NCBI GenBank assembly: GCA_036008175.1
Contig: DASYOB010000004.1
Coordinates: 3,736-67,735 of the forward strand
Direction of reading: 5' to 3'
DNA length: 64,000 nucleotides
From: DATARH01 sp036008175
GTDB taxonomy: Bacteria; Pseudomonadota; Alphaproteobacteria; ATCC43930; CGMCC-115725
This document shows, piece after piece, positions 58,075 to 64,000 of the stretch. Under the pieces are notes generated by a model. The model did no database searches and was not told the origin of the DNA. It saw nothing but the letters and a program-made list of their open reading frames with translations. A program made the translations under genes and the position numbers. Position 1 is the first letter of the stretch. Every line of letters begins with the position of its first letter.

Positions 58075-59490
58075 TTGCCTTTGCCCGTCTCGACCCAGCA
58101 GCGACGTTCGGCCGTTCGGACAGACAATGAGCCGAGCCTTCGCATCGTCTGCCCGAACGGGCATCTCGGCTTCGCGCCGATCAAGACCGGCAGCTTCGTC
58201 ATCGGCTGCGCCGCCGAGCCCGATCTGATCTGCGCCGATTCCGGCTCGTGCGATGTAGGGCCGGTGCCGCTCGGCGCCGATATCTCGTCGAGCCCGCGGC
58301 GATGGCAGGAGCACGACCTCGAAGTAATGCTGCTCGCGTCCCGCCGGCTCGGCGTGCCGATGATTATCGGCTCGGCCGGCGACACCGGGACGAACAGCCG
58401 GGTCGATCTGTTTGTCGAAATCCTTCGCGATCTCGCCCGCAAGCACGGGCTGAAAAAATTTCGGATCGGCTATTTCTATTCGGAGGTCGGGAAAGAGGAG
58501 CTGCGCGGCCGCATCCGCGACGGCGATGCCGTCGAGGGGCTGGACGACCGCCCGGCGCTCGACCTTGCGACCCTCGATGCAACCGACCGCGTCGTCGCGG
58601 TGGCCGGCGTGCACCCATACATCAAGCTGTTGGACGAAGGCGCCGACGTGATCATCGGCGGCCGCAGCAGCGATTGCGCGATCTTCGCCGCGCCGGCAAT
58701 CCGCTGCGGATTTCCGGCGGGGCTCGCCTATTTCTACGGCAAGATCCTGGAATGCGCCTCGTTCTGCGCCGAGCCCTACGGCGCCAAGGAATCGGTGCTC
58801 GGCGAGATCACGATGGACGACGTCAAGGTGACCGCAATGTTGCCCGAGCAGCGCTGCACCATCGCCTCTGTCGCCGGGCATGCGATGTACGAGCGCGCGA
58901 ACCCGTTCTACGAACACTTCCTCGGCGGCCATCTCGATATGAGCGAGTGCCATTACGAGCAGTATGACGATCGCACCACCCGGATCACCGGGCCACGGTA
59001 TGTGCCGGCACGCGAGCTGCGGGTGAAACTCGAAGGCTCGGGCAAGATCGGCGAGCGCTATGTCGGCATCGTCGGCGTGCGCGACCCCTACACGATCGCG
59101 CATATCGACGATGTCATCGGCTGGGCGCGGCAGCAGGCCAGAGAGCAGCTCGGCGATAGCGGCTACGAGCTGCATTTCACCGTCTATGGCCGCGACGCCA
59201 TTCTCGGCGAATTGGAGCCGCTGAAGGCCACGCCGGCGCACGAGATCGGCATCGTCGTGCAGGGCATCGCGCGGACCCGCGAACTGGCCGAGGAAGCCTG
59301 CATGATCGGCACCCGGCAAATGTTCTATGCCCGGCTGCCGCGGGTAAAGGGCACGGCCGGCGGCGTCGCCTTTCTGCTCGACGAGGTCATGCCGGCAAGC
59401 CCGGCCTATCGCTGGACCTTGAACCACACGATGCGGGTCGATGACCCGCTCGAGCTGTTTCCGACCTTTCTGACCGAGGCAGGCGTTTGA
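58075..59490 (+). CDS. AtuA-family protein (DUF1446, acyclic terpene utilisation-like)
   Basis: A 471-residue protein of the AtuA/DUF1446 family. LRIVCPNGHLGFAPIKTGSF, ICADSGSCDVGPVPLGADIS, VPMIIGSAGDTGTNSRVDLF, VHPYIKLLDEGADVIIGGRS, FPAGLAYFYGKILECASFC and EHFLGGHLDMSECHYEQYDD match this group. AtuA is required for citronellol/geraniol catabolism in Pseudomonas, but its reaction is not known; many homologues sit in acyl-CoA catabolic clusters. The start is TTG 58075 or TTG 58081, since no in-frame ATG precedes the conserved core. Its stop overlaps the DUF4387 start (TGATG). Confidence 0.88.
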   Translation: MPLPVSTQQRRSAVRTDNEPSLRIVCPNGHLGFAPIKTGSFVIGCAAEPDLICADSGSCDVGPVPLGADISSSPRRWQEHDLEVMLLASRRLGVPMIIGSAGDTGTNSRVDLFVEILRDLARKHGLKKFRIGYFYSEVGKEELRGRIRDGDAVEGLDDRPALDLATLDATDRVVAVAGVHPYIKLLDEGADVIIGGRSSDCAIFAAPAIRCGFPAGLAYFYGKILECASFCAEPYGAKESVLGEITMDDVKVTAMLPEQRCTIASVAGHAMYERANPFYEHFLGGHLDMSECHYEQYDDRTTRITGPRYVPARELRVKLEGSGKIGERYVGIVGVRDPYTIAHIDDVIGWARQQAREQLGDSGYELHFTVYGRDAILGELEPLKATPAHEIGIVVQGIARTRELAEEACMIGTRQMFYARLPRVKGTAGGVAFLLDEVMPASPAYRWTLNHTMRVDDPLELFPTFLTEAGV

Positions 59491-59813
59491 TGGCGACGCG
59501 CACCCTCGCCGAGATCGCCAAGACGATCCGCAGCAAGAATGCCGGGGTCGATCGCATCACCTTCGATCTGATCTTCGCCGAGCGCGCCGATTACGAGCTG
59601 GTGCGGCGGAGCGGCGTCGTCTCGCGTAGCGCGGTGTGCCGGATCTTCGGCATCGAGGACAGCCGCATCACCGATTACGTCGAGTTCGACCCAGCATTGG
59701 CGATCAAGTTCACGATCCGCCGCACGGTACCGAGCGGCAGCCCGGGCGACGGCGACACCTTCGGCAGCCAGCAATACGGCCCGCTTCTGGGCATTGAAGT
59801 ACCTGAGGGGTAA
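59490..59813 (+). CDS. DUF4387-family protein, partner of AtuA-like protein
   Basis: A 107-residue protein. LAEIAKTIRSKNAGVDRITF, DLIFAERADYELVRRSGVVS and the C-terminal GSPGDGDTFGSQQYGPLLGI are the DUF4387 pattern. It overlaps the AtuA-family gene by one base, a conserved pairing that suggests the two form a complex. Some proteins fuse the two domains. No catalytic role is established. The stop is followed by a 77-base gap and a GST gene. Confidence 0.88.
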   Translation: MATRTLAEIAKTIRSKNAGVDRITFDLIFAERADYELVRRSGVVSRSAVCRIFGIEDSRITDYVEFDPALAIKFTIRRTVPSGSPGDGDTFGSQQYGPLLGIEVPEG

Positions 59814-59890
59814 TCGCGGCGATTTGTGTTTAAGCGGGCGCGCTCGGCATGCGATGCTGAGGTCATTCCACGCCTCGGAGGGAAGAAATC

Positions 59891-60583
59891 ATGGCGAAAT
59901 ACATGCTGGTCAGCTTCAAGACCTGCCCGTGGGTGCAGCGCTCGGCGATCGTGCTGCGCGAGAAGAACACCGCGTTCGAGTTCCGCCACATCGAGCCCGA
60001 CAACCGGCCCGACTGGTTTCTGGCGATCTCGCCGCACAAAAAGGTGCCGGTGATCCGCATCGACGACAAGGAGTCGCTGTTCGAGTCGAACGCGATCAAC
60101 GAATACCTCGATGAGACGATCGCGCCGCGGCTGCACCCCGAAGACCCGATGACGCGCGCGATCAACCGCGCCTGGACCGATTACGTGCCGACCTTCGCCT
60201 CGTCGGTGACCGGCTGCGCCTATGCAGCGACCGAAGCCGATTACGAGAAGGCCGTGGCGAAGATCCCGGAGGCCTTTGGCCGCCTCGAGAAGGCGCTCGA
60301 AAAGCACGGCGACGGCCCGTTCTTCAATGGCGCGAAATACTCGCTGGTCGATGCCGCCTACGCGCCGTTCCTGCAGCGCTATTTTTTCCTCGACCGGATC
60401 AAGAAGATCGGCGAGATCGAGAAATATCCGCGGCTGAAGGCGTGGGGCGAGGCGATCATGAACCGGCCGTCGACGCATTCCTTCCCGGCCGCCGAGTTCG
60501 AAGAGATGTACCGGGCCAATGTGAAGCGGCGCAGTTCCTACATCTCGCAATTCATCGAGCCGGCCCGCGCCGCCGCCGAGTAA
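59891..60583 (+). CDS. Glutathione S-transferase family protein
   Basis: A 230-residue GST. The N-terminal half has FKTCPWVQRSAIVLREKNTA, an omega/DHAR-like CPxxxR active site with Cys13, FLAISPHKKVPVIRIDDKES and FESNAINEYLDETIAPRLHP; the helical half has ALEKHGDGPFFNGAKYSLVD. A catalytic Cys indicates thiol-transferase or dehalogenase-like chemistry rather than Ser/Tyr conjugation. Strong ribosome site GGAGGGAAG. It ends the plus-strand catabolic series and is followed by a terminator. Confidence 0.92.
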   Translation: MAKYMLVSFKTCPWVQRSAIVLREKNTAFEFRHIEPDNRPDWFLAISPHKKVPVIRIDDKESLFESNAINEYLDETIAPRLHPEDPMTRAINRAWTDYVPTFASSVTGCAYAATEADYEKAVAKIPEAFGRLEKALEKHGDGPFFNGAKYSLVDAAYAPFLQRYFFLDRIKKIGEIEKYPRLKAWGEAIMNRPSTHSFPAAEFEEMYRANVKRRSSYISQFIEPARAAAE

Positions 60584-60596
60584 CCGGCGCGGCAGT

Positions 60597-60627
60597 GCGA
60601 TCCTCTCTCATAATGCGAGAGGATCGC
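60597..60627. terminator. Bidirectional hairpin terminator between GST and UppS-type genes
   Basis: GCGATCCTCTC (60597–60607) and GAGAGGATCGC (60617–60627) form a perfect eleven-base stem with a nine-base AT-rich loop, between convergent stops at 60583 and 60645. It is flanked by direct CCGGCGCGG copies (60584–60592 and 60627–60635). There is no T-tract on either side, so it may work through stem strength or Rho. Confidence 0.65.
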
Positions 60628-60644
60628 CGGCGCGGAAGCCGCGC

Positions 60645-61502
60645 TTACAGACCGAACCGGCGCTGGCGTTGCTGAAACGTCCGGATGGCGCGCAGAAAAT
60701 CGATCTTGCGGAAAGCGGGCCAGTTCACGTCAGTGAAGTAGAACTCGCTGTGCGCGCTCTGCCACAGCATGAACCCGGAAAGCCGGACCTCACCGCTCGT
60801 GCGGATAATCAGGTCGGGATCGGGCAGTCCGGCCGTATAGAGATAGCGCCCGAGGGCCTTCGGCGTAAGCTCCGGAATTATCTCGGCCAAAGTACGGCCT
60901 TCGGCTTGGTTATCCGCCAGGAAGGCGGCGACCGCGTCGATGATTTCCTGACGCCCCCCGTAAGCCACTGCGATATTCAACACCATGCCGTCATAGCCGG
61001 CGGTTGCTTCCTCGGCCAGCCGGATCGCCGCCCGGGTGCGGTCGGGAACAAGGTCCAACTTGCCGATCGCCCGAACCCGGACGCGCCCCTCGTGAATCCG
61101 CGCATCCTGCGCCAAGGTCAGCAGCTTGGCCTCGATTGCGCCGAAGATGCCGGACACCTCGGCGGTCGAGCGCCGCAGGTTCTCCGGCGAGAAAACCCAC
61201 AACGTAACCGTCGGAATGCGCAGGTCGTCGCACCAGGCGAGCACATCATCGAGCTTGTGAGCGCCGAGGCCGTAAACCTCGCGCGGATCGGAGATGCCGA
61301 GCGCGCGCGCGTGGCGGCGGTTGCCGTCGAGGATGATCCCAATATGGCGCGGCAGCACATGGTCGCGCAGCGCGAGCACCAACCGCCGTTCATACCAGCG
61401 GTAAAGCGGCCGCAGCAAAACCGGCAGCAGCGCAGGACGCGGGGCTGCTGCCTCCCGCGCTGTCTGCGGTGCGAGCGGCCGATCGGCCGGCGTCAGGGTC
61501 AT
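60645..61502 (-). CDS. uppS: cis-Prenyltransferase, UppS/Z-isoprenyl diphosphate synthase family
   Basis: Condenses isopentenyl diphosphate in cis onto an allylic primer. From ATG 61502 it has 285 residues. The active site is present: catalytic Asp in HIGIILDGNRRHARALG, WVFSPENLRRSTAEV, VLNIAVAYGGRQEIIDAV, and IRTSGEVRLSGFMLWQSAHS with EFYFTDVNWPAFRKIDFLRA. RTSGExRLSGFMLW rather than RTGGExRISNFLLWQ, and the amphipathic extension LLRPLYRWYERRL, recall mycobacterial short-chain Z-prenyl synthases more than housekeeping UppS, which in alphaproteobacteria sits with cdsA, dxr and frr, absent here. Product length is uncertain. The extension to 61676 overlaps the next gene and is unlikely. Confidence 0.88.
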   Translation of the reverse strand: MTLTPADRPLAPQTAREAAAPRPALLPVLLRPLYRWYERRLVLALRDHVLPRHIGIILDGNRRHARALGISDPREVYGLGAHKLDDVLAWCDDLRIPTVTLWVFSPENLRRSTAEVSGIFGAIEAKLLTLAQDARIHEGRVRVRAIGKLDLVPDRTRAAIRLAEEATAGYDGMVLNIAVAYGGRQEIIDAVAAFLADNQAEGRTLAEIIPELTPKALGRYLYTAGLPDPDLIIRTSGEVRLSGFMLWQSAHSEFYFTDVNWPAFRKIDFLRAIRTFQQRQRRFGL

Positions 61503-61656
61503 CGGCGCGGCGGCGATGCCGCGGCCGGCGTTCGGGACGTCGACAATCGTCTCCAGGATCGCGCCGGGCCGAGCATCGAGGCCAATCTCATAGGGTGTTT
61601 GCCGCACGTGATGCTGACGGAATAGTCGGGTAAAATTGTGACGCTCGCACGCAAAT

Positions 61657-63249
61657 TCAGCGGTCGAGCCACACATCTTCCATGCGCCAGCCGTTGTACT
61701 GGCTATTGACCATGACGGTCAGCCCCTTCAGCTGCGGCTGCATGCAGGTGCCAAGGCGCGTGTGATAGATGATCGGGCGCGCCACGTCTTCCTGCAATTT
61801 CCGGTCGATCTCCCAGACCAGTTGTTTCCGCTTCTCCTGGTCGGTCTCCATCGACTGCTGGTCGAATATCTTCTGCAGCTCCGGGTTGCAATAGCCGGTG
61901 TAGTTGCGCTCCGAGCCGCAGCCGTAATTTTCGTAGAATTGCTGGTCCGGGTCATCGACACCGCTGCCGGTGTTATTGACGCCGATCTGGTAGTCCTTGC
62001 GCGCCAGCTTGGGAAACCAGGCCGAGGTTTCGATCGTGTCGAGTTCGGCGTCGATCCACACCTCCTTCAGCTGATCGACCAAGATCACCGCGGGGTCGCG
62101 ATAGGTCGGGATATTGCGCGCGGCGACTTTGACCGCGAGGTGCTTGTCGGCGCTGTAACCGAGCTTTGTCATTATTTCGCGCGCCGCCGCGCGATTTTTC
62201 GCGATATCGGGGTCGTAGCCCGGAACCGTGGCGAGAACATCGGCGGGCATGCCCCAAACGCCGGCCGGCGGCGGCTCCATCGCCCCGCCGATATCGCCCT
62301 GTCCCTGGGCCAGGATATCGATAAAGCTCTTGCGGTCGAGCGCCAGCGTCAGGGCGCGCCGCAGATCGGCATTGTCAAAAGGCGGCGCCTCGCGGTTGAC
62401 CAACAGGTTGGTGGCGGAGTTCGCCGACACGAGGTCGCAAATCGCATTCGGCGCCTGGGCCTTCACGTCCTTCAGCACCGGGATCGTGACCTCATAGGGG
62501 AATGTCAGATCGAACTGGCCGGCGACGAAGGCGAGGATCGCGGTCGAGCGGTTCGGGATGATCGTGTACTCGATGCCGTCGAGATAGGGCCGGCCAGGCT
62601 TCCAATAATCGGGATTGCGCGCCAGCTTGATCCCCTGGTTCGCCTTGAACTCGACGAATTTGAATGGGCCAGTGCCGATCGGATGCTGGCGCATCTGCGC
62701 CGGCGAGACGTGACACGGGTAGACCGGCGCCAGCCCGGAGGCGAGCAACGCTAGGATCGCCGGCTGCGGCCGTTCCAGCACAAAACTCGCTTCTGCCGGG
62801 CCGTTGACGGCGATTTCCGCGACATTGCTCCACCACGATTTGCGCGGATTTGCGCGCAATTTCTCGGTCGAGCGCCCGGTCAACAGGTCCCAGGTGCACT
62901 TGACGTCGGCGGCGGTGAATGGCTTGCCGTCGTGCCATTTGACGCCCTGGCGCAGCTTGAAGGTGAGGCGCTTGCCGTCATCGCTCCACGACCAGCTTTC
63001 GGCGAGGTCGGGGCGGATTGTCTGCAGGCTGTTCTGCGGGATGTGCTGATCGAACAGGACCAGGTTGTTGAACACCGCCATCATCGGGATCGAGACCGAG
63101 TTGGTCCCTTCCTCGAGGATCGACATGCTGGCCGGGCTGTCGCGGTGATAGATCCGCAACACGCCGCCGGCCTTCTGCGCCGGCGCTGGAGCGGCTATGG
63201 CTAACAAGATGACCGCGGCGCGGGCGGCGAGGCGAAGCAATCCAATCAT
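61657..63249 (-). CDS. ABC transporter substrate-binding protein, family 5
   Basis: A periplasmic binding protein of 530 residues for peptides, opines or similar solutes. The signal peptide is LLRLAARAAVILLAIAAPAP with cleavage before QKAGG. Family 5 blocks: LTFKLRQGVKWHDGKPFTAA, DVKCTWDLL, QHPIGTGPFKFVEFKANQGI, NPDYWKPGRPYLDGIEYTII and FDNADLRRALTLALDRKSFI. No permease or ATPase genes are adjacent in the window. The ATG at 63249 follows GAGAAG; extension upstream is not coding. Confidence 0.92.
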   Translation of the reverse strand: MIGLLRLAARAAVILLAIAAPAPAQKAGGVLRIYHRDSPASMSILEEGTNSVSIPMMAVFNNLVLFDQHIPQNSLQTIRPDLAESWSWSDDGKRLTFKLRQGVKWHDGKPFTAADVKCTWDLLTGRSTEKLRANPRKSWWSNVAEIAVNGPAEASFVLERPQPAILALLASGLAPVYPCHVSPAQMRQHPIGTGPFKFVEFKANQGIKLARNPDYWKPGRPYLDGIEYTIIPNRSTAILAFVAGQFDLTFPYEVTIPVLKDVKAQAPNAICDLVSANSATNLLVNREAPPFDNADLRRALTLALDRKSFIDILAQGQGDIGGAMEPPPAGVWGMPADVLATVPGYDPDIAKNRAAAREIMTKLGYSADKHLAVKVAARNIPTYRDPAVILVDQLKEVWIDAELDTIETSAWFPKLARKDYQIGVNNTGSGVDDPDQQFYENYGCGSERNYTGYCNPELQKIFDQQSMETDQEKRKQLVWEIDRKLQEDVARPIIYHTRLGTCMQPQLKGLTVMVNSQYNGWRMEDVWLDR

Positions 63250-63304
63250 GGGCTTCTCTATCCGCTCGGCAGCAGTTCCGCCCGCCGCGCCGGATGCTTC
63301 GGTC

Positions 63305-63523
63305 ATGCCGCTCCTCCCGGTCGCCTCTGCCGAATTGTCGCAAGGGCGCGCGGCGCAAACAACGGCTTCCGCTCTCGACGGGATGCAGCGCCTAGCCCAA
63401 TTTCGCAACCGCGGGATCGGCTCGAGCAAGGAGACCGGCAGCTGGATGCACGCCTTCAGCGAGGTGCTGACCGCGCCGCCGGCGATCGAGATCCTGCACG
63501 TCGACGACGCGAAGGCTGCCTGA
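63305..63523 (+). CDS. Possible small protein (hypothetical, 72 residues)
   Basis: A plus-strand frame from ATG 63305 divergent from the solute-binding gene. The second half has good GC at third codon positions and a protein-like sequence (DGMQRLAQFRNRGIGSSKET, GSWMHAFSEVLTAPPAIEIL, HVDDAKAA). There is no clear ribosome site at 63305 and the first half is weak, so the start may lie further in. No family was recognised. Confidence 0.35.
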   Translation: MPLLPVASAELSQGRAAQTTASALDGMQRLAQFRNRGIGSSKETGSWMHAFSEVLTAPPAIEILHVDDAKAA

Positions 63524-63553
63524 CCCGGCGGCAGGCAGCCAGCCAGCCAGCCG

Positions 63554-64000
63554 TCAGGCGGTAACCGGCCGCTCTTCGAGCGCGCCGTATCTGCGGAGCA
63601 ATTCCTCGAAATAATCGATGGTGCGTTGCAGGCCGGCGCGCAGCGGCGTCTTCGGCTGCCAATCGAGGAGCGCCTTGGCTGCTGTGATATCGGGGCAGCG
63701 CTGGATCGGGTCGTCGACCGGCAAGGGGCGGCGGGTGAGCTTCGAGCGCGAGCCGGTCAGCTCGATGACGAGCCGGGCCAGTTCGGCGACCGAAATCTCC
63801 ACCGGGTTGCCGAGGTTCAAGGGGCCGGTCGCCGAATCGGGCGCCGCCATCATGCGCAAGAAGCCCTCGACCAGATCGTCGACATAGCAGAAGGCGCGGG
63901 TCTGCGAACCGTCGCCATAGAGGGTGATCGGCTCGTTCTGCAATGCCTGGACGATGAAGTTGGAGACGACGCGGCCGTCATTGGGGTGCATGCGCGGCCC
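63554..64000 (-). CDS. NAD-dependent sugar epimerase/decarboxylase (UDP-glucuronate decarboxylase-like), 5' end outside window
   Basis: C-terminal 148 residues of an extended short-chain dehydrogenase acting on nucleotide sugars. GRVVSNFIVQALQNEPITLY, GDGSQTRAFCYVDDLVEGFL, GPLNLGNPVEISVAELARLV and the C-terminal DWQPKTPLRAGLQRTIDYF are closest to UDP-glucuronate decarboxylase (UXS) and dTDP-glucose dehydratase relatives. The catalytic YxxxK and NAD-binding GxxGxxG motifs lie upstream, off the window. It probably supplies a sugar for surface polysaccharide. Confidence 0.92.
   Translation of the reverse strand, partial: GPRMHPNDGRVVSNFIVQALQNEPITLYGDGSQTRAFCYVDDLVEGFLRMMAAPDSATGPLNLGNPVEISVAELARLVIELTGSRSKLTRRPLPVDDPIQRCPDITAAKALLDWQPKTPLRAGLQRTIDYFEELLRRYGALEERPVTA

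Overview
The window is a GC-rich chromosomal segment from an alphaproteobacterium, most likely a soil or freshwater Rhodospirillales/Rhizobiales-type organism. The evidence is an alphaproteobacterial RpoH with its RpoH box, a DivK-like receiver, the cytochrome c–kdsB–pheA block, the rluD–rpoH block, sdhCDAB, BluB, MeaB, and long spurious antisense frames of the kind high GC produces. No rRNA, tRNA, CRISPR array, intact insertion sequence or phage gene was seen.

Left part (1–12.9 kb): a class III CoA-transferase cut by the window edge, a coiled-coil protein, hemC, an SLC13/ArsB-type transporter, a UvrD/PcrA helicase, prmA, a DUF1127 protein divergent from a serine/threonine dehydratase-like enzyme across a region with a perfect palindrome, a DUF3775 protein and an acyl-CoA dehydrogenase. 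About 1.1 kb of gene remnants follows (an ABC substrate-binding protein and adenylate-cyclase/TPR protein tails), then a phosphonoacetate hydrolase-like gene. Two hairpin repeats separate it from a second alkaline-phosphatase-superfamily gene.

Middle part (14–38 kb): a PadR–multicopper oxidase–chromate transporter operon with a probable PadR operator; mepA, divK-like, maiA and ctpA; an 840-bp stretch with no convincing gene; a MetX-like acyltransferase/hydrolase; argE overlapping the end of folE and lacking a normal start codon; apaG; an LLM oxidoreductase; an HNH endonuclease; rpoH and rluD; a glycosyltransferase overlapping bluB; an orphan Flp pilin of 55 residues; an MFS exporter coupled to an Atm1-type ABC exporter; a lone receiver; and meaB.

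Right part (38–64 kb): small envelope proteins, an amidohydrolase, sdhCDAB, yejAB without yejEF beside it, hisN, a membrane cytochrome c, kdsB and pheA. A catabolic cluster follows (49.7–60.6 kb): TauD-type dioxygenase, MHS transporter, HpaI-type aldolase and α/β hydrolase on the minus strand, an IclR regulator, an LLM monooxygenase, a GST, a CoA-transferase, an AtuA-family protein with its DUF4387 partner, and a second GST. This looks like uptake and CoA-dependent breakdown of an organic acid or terpenoid-like compound under IclR control. The window ends with a prenyltransferase of the UppS family that looks atypical, a family 5 solute-binding protein and a truncated sugar-nucleotide epimerase/decarboxylase.

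No clear new defence or mobile system was found. The most interesting signals are the TGCATTGC palindromes, the hairpin repeats, the PadR operator with a multicopper oxidase carrying Phe at the axial copper position, the argE start problem, the gene-remnant zone, and the AtuA/DUF4387 catabolic cluster.
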